NCBI RefSeq assembly: GCF_900112375.1
Contig: NZ_FOLS01000008.1
Coordinates: forward strand, 149,285 to 213,284
DNA length: 64,000 nt
DNA from: Pseudomonas citronellolis
GTDB taxonomy: Bacteria; Pseudomonadota; Gammaproteobacteria; Pseudomonadales; Pseudomonadaceae
Direction: 5' to 3'
Below the pieces are notes generated by a model. The model made no database searches. It saw only the letters and a list, made by a program, of their open reading frames with translations, and was not told the origin of the DNA. Each line of letters opens with the position of its first letter. The first letter of the stretch is position 1. A program made the position numbers and the translations under genes. Shown here one piece after another: positions 8,842-16,638 of the stretch.

Positions 8842-9834
8842 ATGACGACAGTGCCCGACAGCTGCCACCTGAACCGCGATGCGCTGCTGCATTCGCAGGA
8901 CCTCGACGAGACGCGCCGGCTGGTGGCCTCGGTGTTCTGCGAGCACCGCCTGGAGCTGCGCCAGGCGGCGACGCGCCTGGACTACCGGCACCAGCACCTG
9001 CGCACCGAGCAACTGAGTTTCAGCAGCATGCGCTACGGCGCCGAGGTGCACATCCGCCCCGGCGAGCTGGGCTCGTTCTACCTGGTGCAGCTGCCCTTCG
9101 CCGGCCACGACCGCCAGCGGATCGGCCGCCGCGAACTGCTCAGCGACAGCCTGCACGGCAGCATCCATGCGCCTGACGAGAGCCTGGAGATGAACTGGAG
9201 CGGCGACTGCCAGAAGCTGGTGGTGCGCATCGAGCGCGGCGCCCTCGAACGGCACGCCGGCGCGTTGTTCGACCACGACCTGCGCCAGCCCCTGGCGTTC
9301 CACCCGCTGATGGACCTGCGCAACCCCGCCGGGGCGGTCTGGGGGCAGACGGCGCGGCAGCTGTTCGACGTGCTGCAGCGCGCCCCGCAGCTGTTCGAGA
9401 TGCCCCTGGTCAGGGCGCAGTTCGAGCAGACGCTGATGACCACGCTGCTGACCTGGCAGCCCAACACCCTGAGCGAGCGGCTCGGCGAGCCCTCGGTCCA
9501 GGTCCTGCCGCGCCACGTCAAGCGGGCCGTCGACTACATCCAGGCCCACGCCGAACAGCCGATCAGCGTGGAGACGCTGGCGGCCATCGCCGGCGTCAGC
9601 GGCCGCTCGATCTACCACGGCTTCCAGCGCTTCCTCGGCGTCAGCCCCATGCGCTACCTGCGCGACGTGCGCATGGAGCGCGTGCACCAGGACCTCAAGG
9701 ACCCGCGCCAGCCCGCCCGGGTGACCGAGATACTCGCCCGCTGGGGCTTCTTCCAGTTCGGCCGCTTCGCCATCGAGTACCGCCAGCGCTATGCCGAGAC
9801 GCCGCGCCAGACCCTGGCCCGGGGCCGCGCCTGA
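8842..9834 (+). CDS. AraC/XylS-family transcriptional regulator (second)
   Basis: This 330-residue paralogue of the regulator at 641 has the same layout: an AraC_binding_2-type sensor (SMRYGAEVHIRPGELGSFYLVQLP) and a C-terminal double HTH (SVETLAAIAGVSGRSIYHGFQRFLGVSPMRYLRDVR, then TEILARWGFFQFGRFAIEYRQRYAETP). GGGAGG precedes the ATG. It sits directly upstream of the monooxygenase-porin-flavin reductase operon, whose promoter region lacks the element found at the other three operons. A reasonable reading is that this regulator controls that operon and the first one the rest, but nothing proves the split. Confidence 0.88.
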   Translation: MTTVPDSCHLNRDALLHSQDLDETRRLVASVFCEHRLELRQAATRLDYRHQHLRTEQLSFSSMRYGAEVHIRPGELGSFYLVQLPFAGHDRQRIGRRELLSDSLHGSIHAPDESLEMNWSGDCQKLVVRIERGALERHAGALFDHDLRQPLAFHPLMDLRNPAGAVWGQTARQLFDVLQRAPQLFEMPLVRAQFEQTLMTTLLTWQPNTLSERLGEPSVQVLPRHVKRAVDYIQAHAEQPISVETLAAIAGVSGRSIYHGFQRFLGVSPMRYLRDVRMERVHQDLKDPRQPARVTEILARWGFFQFGRFAIEYRQRYAETPRQTLARGRA

Positions 9835-9850
9835 GGCCCCGCGAGCTTCT

Positions 9851-9897
9851 TGCAGTATTCGCATGATCGCTGCAGGGCCTGCATATTCGCTGTATCC
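9851..9897 (+). promoter_or_regulatory. Direct-repeat operator candidate before the monooxygenase operon
   Basis: TGCAGTATTCGC (9851-9862) and TGCATATTCGC (9880-9890) form an imperfect direct repeat with starts 29 bases apart. Each begins with TGCA, the first half of XylS-type boxes. The repeat lies 72-118 bases before the start codon at 9969. It differs from the element shared by the other operons, which supports control by a different AraC protein. Confidence 0.45.
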
Positions 9898-9968
9898 GCC
9901 TTGCTCCACATTGACGGCCGTGGCTGCACCCGCAGCCACCGCCAAACTTGATGATGGAGTAGGACCAC

Positions 9969-11198
9969 ATGAGAAGAATAACTATCGTCGGTGCCGGACA
10001 GGCCGGGCTGCAACTGGGCATCGGCCTGCTCCAGCAAGGCCATGACGTCACCCTGGTCTCCAACCGCAGCGCCGCGGACATCGCCGCCGGCCGGGTGCTG
10101 TCCAGCCAGTCGATGTACGACATGGCCCTGGGCTTCGAACGCGAGCTGGGCCTGGCTTTCTGGGACGACAGCTGTCCGCCCACCGTGGGCGTGCACATGC
10201 GCGCCGGCAACGCCGAGGGCCTGATGGTCGATTGGCGCGCGCCGATGAAGGCCCCCGGCCAGTCGGTCGACCAGCGGATCAAGATGCCGCGCTGGATGCA
10301 CGAGTTCGAGCGCCTGGGCGGCCGGCTGCTGATCGAGGAGGCGGGGCTGGAGGACCTGGAGCGCTACGCCGCCGCCTCAGACCTGGTGATAGTCGCCAGC
10401 GGCAAGGGCGAGATCGGCAAGCTGTTCGAGCGCGACGCCGAGCGCAGCACCTTCGACCGCCCCATGCGCACCATCTCGCTGACCTACGTGCACGGCATGC
10501 TGCCCCGCGAGGACTACAGCGCGCTGAACATCAGCATCAACCCCGGCATCGGCGAATACGTCAACTTCCCCTGCCTGACCCTGAGCGGGGCAGGGGACAT
10601 CATCAACCTCGAATGCATCGAGGGCGGCCCGATGGACCGCTGGGCGGAAGTCAGCACGCCGGCGGAACACCTGGCCCTGGCCGTGGAGCTGATCGAGCGC
10701 TTCTTCCCCTGGGAGGCCCCGCGCTGCCGCAACCTGCGGCTGACCGACGACCTCGGCATCCTGGTCGGGCGCGTCACGCCCACCGTGCGCAAGCCCATCG
10801 GCTACCTGCCATCCGGGCGCACCGTGCTGGGCATGGCCGACGTGCTGGTGCTCAACGACCCCATCACCGGGCAGGGCTCGAACAACGCCAGCAAGTGCGC
10901 CCGCGTCTACCTGGACGCCATTCTCGAACAGGGGCAGGCGCCCTTCGACGACGCCTGGAAGAACGCCACCTTCGAACGCTACTGGGACTACGCCCAGTGG
11001 GTCGCGCGCTTCACCAACACCCACCTGCTGCCGCCGCCGGAATCGGTGCTCAAGGTGTTCACCGCCTGCGCCGCCGACCCGGCGCTGGCCGCCGCCGTGG
11101 CCAATGCCTTCGACGACCCGAAGAGCCTGGTGCCCTGGTACTACGACAGCGCCGAGGCCGAGCGCTTCATCGCCTCCTTCAGCGCCGCGCGAGGGTGA
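9969..11198 (+). CDS. StyA-like FAD monooxygenase (styrene/indole epoxidase family)
   Basis: The 409-residue protein resembles group E flavoprotein monooxygenases (styrene monooxygenase StyA, indole monooxygenases). It has the N-terminal FAD motif GAGQAGLQLG, LSSQSMYDMALGFE, and a late segment LNDPITGQGSNNASKCA of the type that holds the flavin. Such enzymes use reduced FAD from a separate reductase to epoxidise a vinyl or indole double bond. A flavin reductase follows two genes later, with a FadL-type porin between, so a complete uptake and first-oxidation module can be proposed. The start has GGAGTAGGA ahead of it. In this cluster an indole-type substrate is attractive because of the CarAa-like oxygenase and amidases, but styrene-like substrates are not excluded. 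Confidence 0.85.
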   Translation: MRRITIVGAGQAGLQLGIGLLQQGHDVTLVSNRSAADIAAGRVLSSQSMYDMALGFERELGLAFWDDSCPPTVGVHMRAGNAEGLMVDWRAPMKAPGQSVDQRIKMPRWMHEFERLGGRLLIEEAGLEDLERYAAASDLVIVASGKGEIGKLFERDAERSTFDRPMRTISLTYVHGMLPREDYSALNISINPGIGEYVNFPCLTLSGAGDIINLECIEGGPMDRWAEVSTPAEHLALAVELIERFFPWEAPRCRNLRLTDDLGILVGRVTPTVRKPIGYLPSGRTVLGMADVLVLNDPITGQGSNNASKCARVYLDAILEQGQAPFDDAWKNATFERYWDYAQWVARFTNTHLLPPPESVLKVFTACAADPALAAAVANAFDDPKSLVPWYYDSAEAERFIASFSAARG

Positions 11199-11203
11199 CC
11201 GCC

Positions 11204-12391
11204 ATGCCCGTACAGCACAACAAAGCGGCCGGCGCGCTCGTCGCCTGCCTGCTGCCGCTGCAGGCCGCCTGGGCCACCCAGGGCACCTTCCCGCATGGCT
11301 ACGGCGTCAAGTCCGAGGGCATGGGCGGGGTGGTCATCGCCCTGCCGCAGGACTCGCTGGTCGGCGCCTCCAACCCGGCCGGGATGGTCGCGGTCGGCGA
11401 CCGCCTGGACGTCGGCGCCGCCTTCCTCAAGGCCGACAACGGCGCCGAGTTCGCCGGCAACACGATCAGCGGCTCCAAGGACCGGGACCTGTACGTGATC
11501 CCGCAGTTCGGCGCCAACAAGATGCTCGACGACGTCAGCAGCCTGGGCATCTCGGTGGTCGGCAACGGCGTGGGCACCGCCTACGCCCGCGACGCCGACT
11601 TCGGCGGGCTGCGCAACCCCGGTTCGCAGTTCCAGCAGATGGTCGCCACCGCCAGCTACGCCCGCAAGCTTAACGAGCGGCACAGCATCGGCGTGGGCCT
11701 GATGCTGCTGCGCCAGGTGCTGGACATCGACGGCACCGCCAGCATCGGCCTGCCCCAGGGGCGCGACGAGTCCTATGGCGCCGGCCTGCGGCTGGGCTGG
11801 ATCGGCCAGCTGACGCCCGAATGGAGCCTCGGCGCCAGCTACGCCACCCGCAGCTACATGTCGAAGATGCACCGCTTCGACAAGCTGCTGGCCGATGGCG
11901 GCGACCTCGACATGCCGTCCAACTGGGCCCTGGGCGTGGCCTGGAAGCATGGCCCGCTGACCCTCGCCGCGGACATGCAGAAGGTCTACTGGAGCGACGT
12001 CAGGTCCCTCGGCAATCCCGGCGTGAGCCGCGCCACGGGCGCGCCCGGGGACTCCGACGGGCCCGGCTTCGGCTGGCGCGACCAGCGCATCTGGCGGGTG
12101 GGCGCGGCCTGGGACCTGAACGAGAGGCTGACGCTGCGGGCCGGCTACAACGACGCCAACCAGCTGCTCGATGGCCACGACACCTACCTGGGCATCCTGG
12201 CCCCGGCCGCCAACCACAGGCACGTGACCTTCGGCGGCACCTACCGCTTCACCGGCGGCCACGAACTGTCCCTGGCCTACGCCCGTTCCTTCAAGGACAA
12301 GGTGGAAGGCGAGGGCGCCGGCCCGGATGCGGTCACCTCGCCGTACATGGGCCAGCACTGGCTGTCCCTGAGCTACGGCGTGGCGTTCTGA
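11204..12391 (+). CDS. FadL/TodX-type outer-membrane transport protein
   Basis: The 395-residue protein starts with a signal peptide (ALVACLLPLQAAWA) followed by the FadL-family hallmark GYGVKSEGMGGVVIALPQDSL and SNPAGM, in which the N-terminus plugs a 14-strand barrel. It ends in a terminal Phe after alternating aromatic residues (LSLSYGVAF), as outer-membrane barrels do. FadL/TodX/XylN proteins carry hydrophobic aromatics across the outer membrane. It lies 5 bases after the monooxygenase and 14 before the flavin reductase. Its barrel strands (YRFTGGHELSLAYARSF) are intact. Confidence 0.87.
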   Translation: MPVQHNKAAGALVACLLPLQAAWATQGTFPHGYGVKSEGMGGVVIALPQDSLVGASNPAGMVAVGDRLDVGAAFLKADNGAEFAGNTISGSKDRDLYVIPQFGANKMLDDVSSLGISVVGNGVGTAYARDADFGGLRNPGSQFQQMVATASYARKLNERHSIGVGLMLLRQVLDIDGTASIGLPQGRDESYGAGLRLGWIGQLTPEWSLGASYATRSYMSKMHRFDKLLADGGDLDMPSNWALGVAWKHGPLTLAADMQKVYWSDVRSLGNPGVSRATGAPGDSDGPGFGWRDQRIWRVGAAWDLNERLTLRAGYNDANQLLDGHDTYLGILAPAANHRHVTFGGTYRFTGGHELSLAYARSFKDKVEGEGAGPDAVTSPYMGQHWLSLSYGVAF

Positions 12392-12405
12392 GCGGAGGCA
12401 TTGCC

Positions 12406-12897
12406 ATGATCGAAAGAGCCCAACTGCGCCAGGCCCTCGGCCAGTTCGCCACCGGCGTCACCATCGTCACCACCCTGGACGGCGAGAGCTGGCCCATCGG
12501 CGTCACGGCGAACAGCTTCAACGCCGTTTCGCTGGAGCCGCCGCTGGTGCTGTGGAGCATCGGCAAGTCCGCCTACAGCTACCCCGCGTTCGCCGGTTCC
12601 GAGCACTTCGCCGTGCACGTGCTGGGGGAGGGGCAGCGGGCGCTGTCCGACCGCTTCGCCCAGGCCTCGACGGACAAGTTCGCTGGCCTGGAGGTCGGCG
12701 CCGGCGTGGGTGGCGTGCCCTTGCTGCCGGGCTGCCTGACGGTGTTCGAGTGCTCCACCGAGCACCGCTACGACGGCGGCGACCACCTGATCCTGGTCGG
12801 CCGCGTGCTGCGCATGGCAGCGCCCGAGCCGGACATGCGGCCGCTGCTGTTCCACCGCGGCCGCTACCAGGACCTGGCCCGCGCGCAGAGCGCCTAG
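12406..12897 (+). CDS. Flavin reductase (StyB/HpaC/NtaB family)
   Basis: The 163-residue protein is a small NAD(P)H:flavin oxidoreductase. It has the family pattern ALGQFATGVTIVTT, GVTANSFNAVSLEPPLVLWSI and a late DHLILVGRVLRM. It would supply reduced FAD to the StyA-like monooxygenase in the same operon, as StyB does for StyA. GGAGG precedes the ATG. A GC hairpin with a short T run follows its stop, so the operon appears to be three genes. A second, longer flavin reductase-like gene at 52469 belongs to another branch. Confidence 0.88.
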   Translation: MIERAQLRQALGQFATGVTIVTTLDGESWPIGVTANSFNAVSLEPPLVLWSIGKSAYSYPAFAGSEHFAVHVLGEGQRALSDRFAQASTDKFAGLEVGAGVGGVPLLPGCLTVFECSTEHRYDGGDHLILVGRVLRMAAPEPDMRPLLFHRGRYQDLARAQSA

Positions 12898-12906
12898 CGG
12901 GCCCGC

Positions 12907-12933
12907 ACGGCGGCCCGGGAGGGGCCGCCGTTT
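12907..12933 (+). terminator. Terminator after flavin reductase
   Basis: ACGGCGGCCC, loop, GGGCCGCCGT, then TTCT. The stem is strong but the U-tract is short, so some read-through into the next operon is possible. Confidence 0.65.
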
Positions 12934-12958
12934 CTCCTCCTGCGGCGCTGGGTTTATT

Positions 12959-13020
12959 TGCGCTGGCGGGATAACCGGGGAACCCATTGGAGTGTGGGCG
13001 CCACCCCCGGTTCCTATGAT
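12959..13020 (+). promoter_or_regulatory. Operator/promoter copy 3 (XylS-like half-site)
   Basis: TGCGCTGGCGGGATAA begins at 12959, GGAGTGT lies at 12989-12995 and the -10-like TATGAT at 13015-13020. Offsets of 29 to TGGAGTGT and 56 to the -10 box match copies 1 and 2. It drives the long nine-gene operon. Confidence 0.7.
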
Positions 13021-13067
13021 CGGGCCATGACAACGAAAGACGCCCTGCCTGCTCCGGAGGCCTTGCA

Positions 13068-13436
13068 ATGATTGGATACACGCTGTTGGGCAGCAACCAC
13101 CTGGAACGCGCCCGCGCCTTCTACGGCGCCTTCCTCGGCGCCATGGGCGCCACCGCGCTGCTGGAGTCCCCGCGCCTGAGCCTCTACGGGCGGGCCCCGG
13201 AACAGCCGATGCTGGGCGTCTGCACGCCCTATGACGAACAGGCCGCGCAGCCAGGCAACGGCAACATGGTCGCCCTGGCGGCCGGCTCCCGCGAGCGGGT
13301 GGACCAGCTGCACGAGCTGGCCCTGGCGCTGGGCGGCAGCGACGAAGGACGGCCCGGCGAGCGCTTCCCGGGTTTCTACATGGCCTATTTCCGCGATCCG
13401 GACGGCAACAAGCTGGCGCTCTTCCACAAGGACTGA
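13068..13436 (+). CDS. VOC-superfamily (glyoxalase-like) protein
   Basis: This 122-residue single-module protein has a vicinal-oxygen-chelate pattern: LGSNHLERARAFYGAFLGAMGA at the N-terminus and AYFRDPDGNKLALFHKD at the end. Proteins of this size include lyases, isomerases and fosfomycin-type transferases, so the reaction cannot be named. It is the first gene after operator copy 3 and precedes the reductase by 70 bases. It is clearly shorter than the two-module extradiol dioxygenase at 18892, so it is not a second ring-cleavage enzyme of that type. Confidence 0.75.
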   Translation: MIGYTLLGSNHLERARAFYGAFLGAMGATALLESPRLSLYGRAPEQPMLGVCTPYDEQAAQPGNGNMVALAAGSRERVDQLHELALALGGSDEGRPGERFPGFYMAYFRDPDGNKLALFHKD

Positions 13437-13506
13437 GCCGGCGGGCCGGAGCGCCGCCGGCGCGCCGGGCCACCGCACCATCGACGTATCCCGTGGGACC
13501 CCACTC

Positions 13507-14535
13507 ATGAAAGACCAGACACACCAAGTCACCGTGAACTTCTCCGACGGCGTCAGCCGCAGCTTCAGCGTCGCGGCCGACGCCAGCATCCTCGACGCCG
13601 CCCTGGAGGCGCAGGTGCCGCTGCTGTACCAGTGCCGTTCCGGCAGCTGCTCCAGCTGCATCGCCCACCTCGCCGACGGCGAGGCGGTCACCCGCCCCGG
13701 CGCCAGCTCCACCCTGCTGGCCAGCGAGTACGCCGCCGGCCAGCGCCTGCTGTGCCTGTGCCAGGCGCAAACGGACTGCACCTTCGAGCTGGCCTACGGC
13801 AGCGAGGTCGGCTCGGGCGCGGCCGGAGAGGTGCATGCCTTCGTCGACTCGGCCGAGCGCATCGCCAGCAACGTGGTGCGCCTGCGCCTGGAACTGGCCG
13901 AGGGCGAATGCCTGGACTTCCGCCCCGGGCAGTTCATGCAGATCCAGGTGCCGGGCTTCGAGGTGCTGCGCAGCTACTCGCCGTCCAGCACCCCCGCCGA
14001 CCTGCCGAAGCTGGAGTTCCTCATCCGCCTGCTGCCCGGCGGCGCCATGTCCAGCTACCTGGAAGAGCAGGTCAGGCCCGACGAGGTACTGACCCTCAGC
14101 GGCCCCTACGGCGCCTTCTTCCTGCGCGAGGAGAAGCGCCGCGCGCCGCACATCTTCGTCGCCGGCGGCACCGGCCTGGCGCCGATCCTGTCGATGATCG
14201 ACACCCTGCACAAGCTCGGCGGGCGCAAGCCGCCGATGCTCCTGAGCTTCGGCTGCGCCACCCCGGAAGTGCTGTTCGGCCTCGACGAGATCGAGCTGCG
14301 CAAGCAGTGGCTGCCGAGCCTGGAAGCGCGCATCTGCGTGGATCGCGAGCCGCGCGAGGGCCTGCACCACGGCAGCCCGGTCAGCGCCCTGCGCGAAGGC
14401 GACGTGAGCGGCCCGGACTGCGTGGCCTACCTGTGCGGCCCCCAGCCGATGATCGATGCCGCCACGGCGCGGCTGATCGAGCTGGGCGTCGCCCCCGAAA
14501 ACATCTTCAGCGAACAGTTCGTCGCTAGCCACTGA
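13507..14535 (+). CDS. Oxygenase reductase with fused plant-type ferredoxin (2Fe-2S/FAD/NAD)
   Basis: The 342-residue electron-transfer protein begins with a plant-type 2Fe-2S domain (CRSGSCSSC and a later Cys in LLCLCQ). It continues with an FAD domain (RSYSPSS) and an NAD domain (GGTGLAPILSM, then YLCGPQPMIDAA). This order is that of BenC/AntC/CarAd-type reductases. No separate ferredoxin gene is present in the cluster, so this protein probably passes electrons straight to the CarAa-like oxygenase at 1872, giving a two-component system. The two genes are 10 kb apart but share the same operator element. No other Rieske oxygenase lies in the window. Confidence 0.88.
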   Translation: MKDQTHQVTVNFSDGVSRSFSVAADASILDAALEAQVPLLYQCRSGSCSSCIAHLADGEAVTRPGASSTLLASEYAAGQRLLCLCQAQTDCTFELAYGSEVGSGAAGEVHAFVDSAERIASNVVRLRLELAEGECLDFRPGQFMQIQVPGFEVLRSYSPSSTPADLPKLEFLIRLLPGGAMSSYLEEQVRPDEVLTLSGPYGAFFLREEKRRAPHIFVAGGTGLAPILSMIDTLHKLGGRKPPMLLSFGCATPEVLFGLDEIELRKQWLPSLEARICVDREPREGLHHGSPVSALREGDVSGPDCVAYLCGPQPMIDAATARLIELGVAPENIFSEQFVASH

Positions 14536-14545
14536 GGGCGCCAGC

Positions 14546-15871
14546 ATGCAACCCACCACCTCCATGCCGTTCTCCGCCGAGCAGATGAAATGGTACGAGC
14601 AGGCCTGCGCCAGGCTCGACGCCAGGCGCCTGCAGGACCTGCTGTTCGCCATCACCGACATCCACAGCCCCACCGGCTCGGCCCGGGCAGTGGGCGAGTT
14701 CATGACCGCCCACCTGAAGCAGATCGGCATGCCCGCCCGCTACCAGCCGATGAGCTTCACCAGCGGCAACGTGCTGGGCGAGCTGCGTGGCAGCGGCGGT
14801 GGCGCCAGCGTGATGCTGTACGCGCCGCTGGACACCCACCTGGAATGCGACGAGGCCGAGAAGCTGCTGACCGGCGAAGCCGGCCAGGCCGACATGCTGC
14901 CCAAGGCCCAGCAGGTCGACGACTGGGTGTTCGGCCTCGGCGCCTCCAACCCCAAGGGCATGATCGCCACCCTGACCGAAGTGGCCACCGCGCTGATCGA
15001 GGCCGGGGTGCCGCTGACCGGCGACCTGCTGCTGGGGCTGGCCGACGGCGGCATGCCGGTGGACATCTCGGCGCGCCAGCATTCGGGCATGTCCAACGGC
15101 GTGCTGCACCTGCTCAACCGCGGCGCCGCGCCGGACTTCGCCATCATCATGAAGCCGTGGAACTGGGTGTACCACGAGGAGCCGGGCATGGCCTGGTTCA
15201 AGCTGCGCGTCTACGGCAGCCTCGGCTACGCCGGGGTGCCGCGCGGCACCCCGGGCTTCCGCAGCTCGGTGGTGCCGGCGGCGGCGGTGGTCGGCGAGCT
15301 GGAGCAATGGATCATCGACTACGCCGAGCGCAACACCTCCGGGGTGGTCAAGCCCCACGGCTGGATCGCCGGCATCCGCGGCGGCGACGTCGAGCGCCCG
15401 GCGTTCCCCTCGGCGGTCACCGAAATCTTCTTCGACGTGCGCATCAACCCGCGCAGCAGCCCGGGCGACGTCAAGGCGCAGTTCGCCGCATTCGTCCGCG
15501 ACCTGCAGGCGCGGCGCCCCGACCTGGAACTGGAGTGGGACATGTACGGCTCCGTGCCCGGCGGCAGCACCGACCCGCAGAACTGGATCGTCCAGTCGTG
15601 CAAGCGCGGCTGGGAGCACATCGAGCGGCGCCCGCACGGCACGCCCGACTGGCTCGGCGGCCAGACCGACGGCGCCGCGCTGCGCCGCTACGGCGTGCCC
15701 ACCGCGCGCATCGGCTGGCCGTGGCCGGCGCAGGGCGCGCCCTTGCCGGTGGCCGAAGGCCTGGGCGGCATGGGCGCGACCTACGTGCCCGACCTGATGC
15801 CCTGCGCGCGCAAGATCCTCTACGCGCTGATCGACACCCTGACCCGTCCACGCCAGCAACTGGGCCTCTGA
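14546..15871 (+). CDS. M20-peptidase-fold protein lacking most zinc ligands
   Basis: The 441-residue protein aligns along its length with M20 (CPG2/ArgE/DapE) hydrolases: AITDIHSPTGSARAVGEFM near the start, a dimerisation-lid region in the middle and GGQTDGAALRRYGVP late. The metal site is degenerate. The HxD motif reads APLDTH (Pro94 for His, Asp96 kept), the bridging Asp is Asn135 (GASNPKG), the DEE motif is DGG (167-169) and the next acidic ligand is Lys203 (IMKPWNW). It may use another chemistry or be non-catalytic. It starts 10 bases after the reductase and is followed by a racemase-fold protein that also lacks its catalytic residues. The frame is intact. Confidence 0.8.
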   Translation: MQPTTSMPFSAEQMKWYEQACARLDARRLQDLLFAITDIHSPTGSARAVGEFMTAHLKQIGMPARYQPMSFTSGNVLGELRGSGGGASVMLYAPLDTHLECDEAEKLLTGEAGQADMLPKAQQVDDWVFGLGASNPKGMIATLTEVATALIEAGVPLTGDLLLGLADGGMPVDISARQHSGMSNGVLHLLNRGAAPDFAIIMKPWNWVYHEEPGMAWFKLRVYGSLGYAGVPRGTPGFRSSVVPAAAVVGELEQWIIDYAERNTSGVVKPHGWIAGIRGGDVERPAFPSAVTEIFFDVRINPRSSPGDVKAQFAAFVRDLQARRPDLELEWDMYGSVPGGSTDPQNWIVQSCKRGWEHIERRPHGTPDWLGGQTDGAALRRYGVPTARIGWPWPAQGAPLPVAEGLGGMGATYVPDLMPCARKILYALIDTLTRPRQQLGL

Positions 15872-15887
15872 GCCCGGGAGAACGCAG

Positions 15888-16625
15888 ATGCGCAAGCGCG
15901 TGAAAATGATCTTCCCCGTGCCGCTGAGCGAGCAGACCCGGCCCCTGGTCGAGTCCCAGCTGCCGGCGGCGTTGCAACGCCCGGACATCGAGGTGTGCTT
16001 CGTCGGCGCCGGCAGCGTCTCGACCCTGGCCGACAGCTACTACGACATGGCGCTGATGGAGCTGGCGGTGATCGAGGCCGGCATGCGCGCCGAGGAGGAG
16101 GGTTTCGATGCCGTGTGCATCAACACCGTCAGCGACTCGGGCCTGGCCGCGCTGCGCGCCCGGCTGTCGATCCCGGTGCTGGCGCCGGGGCAGAGCGCCT
16201 TCCACCTGGCCTGCGCCCTGGGCCACAAGTTCAGCGTCCTGACCATGTGGCCGCGCTGGTTCCCGCTGTACCGCAAGACGCTCAGGGAGTACGGCCTCGA
16301 ATCGCGACTGGCCTCGCTGCGCTCCATCGACGTGCGCCCGGACACCGAGGCCCTGCTGCAGGGCAAGGAGGAGGTGGTCTTCGCCAGGCTGCTGGACGCC
16401 GCCCGGCTGGCCATCCACGAGGACGGCGCCGAGGTGATAGTGCTGGGCTCCACCACCATGCACCAGTCCCACGCCTTCCTCAGCCAGCACCTGGACGTCC
16501 CGGTGCTCAACCCCGGCGTCATCGCCTACAAGCTGTGCGAGGTGCTGCTCGACCTCGGCCTCGCCCACAGCAAGCTTGCCTATCCCAGTCCGGAGCGACT
16601 CAAGGACGAGGCGTTCAGCCGTTGA
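15888..16625 (+). CDS. Asp/Glu/hydantoin-racemase-fold protein without the two catalytic Cys
   Basis: The 245-residue protein matches the Asp/Glu racemase superfamily (hydantoin racemase, maleate isomerase, arylmalonate decarboxylase). The first catalytic Cys position, in the stretch before SDSGL, reads INT (Thr80) with a Cys three residues earlier (Cys77). The second, in VLGS, is Ser188. Classical racemases need both Cys, and arylmalonate decarboxylase needs the second. It may therefore be a divergent decarboxylase or isomerase, or a binding protein. It is tightly packed in the third enzyme operon (16 bases after the M20-fold gene, 13 before the amidase). The alignment is by eye and should be confirmed structurally. 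Confidence 0.78.
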   Translation: MRKRVKMIFPVPLSEQTRPLVESQLPAALQRPDIEVCFVGAGSVSTLADSYYDMALMELAVIEAGMRAEEEGFDAVCINTVSDSGLAALRARLSIPVLAPGQSAFHLACALGHKFSVLTMWPRWFPLYRKTLREYGLESRLASLRSIDVRPDTEALLQGKEEVVFARLLDAARLAIHEDGAEVIVLGSTTMHQSHAFLSQHLDVPVLNPGVIAYKLCEVLLDLGLAHSKLAYPSPERLKDEAFSR

Positions 16626-16638
16626 ACGGAGCCACCGC

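Noticed and set aside
13068..13436. A second ring-cleavage dioxygenase
   Set aside because: At 122 residues it is a single VOC module and lacks the two-module layout and metal-ligand spacing of the enzyme at 18892.
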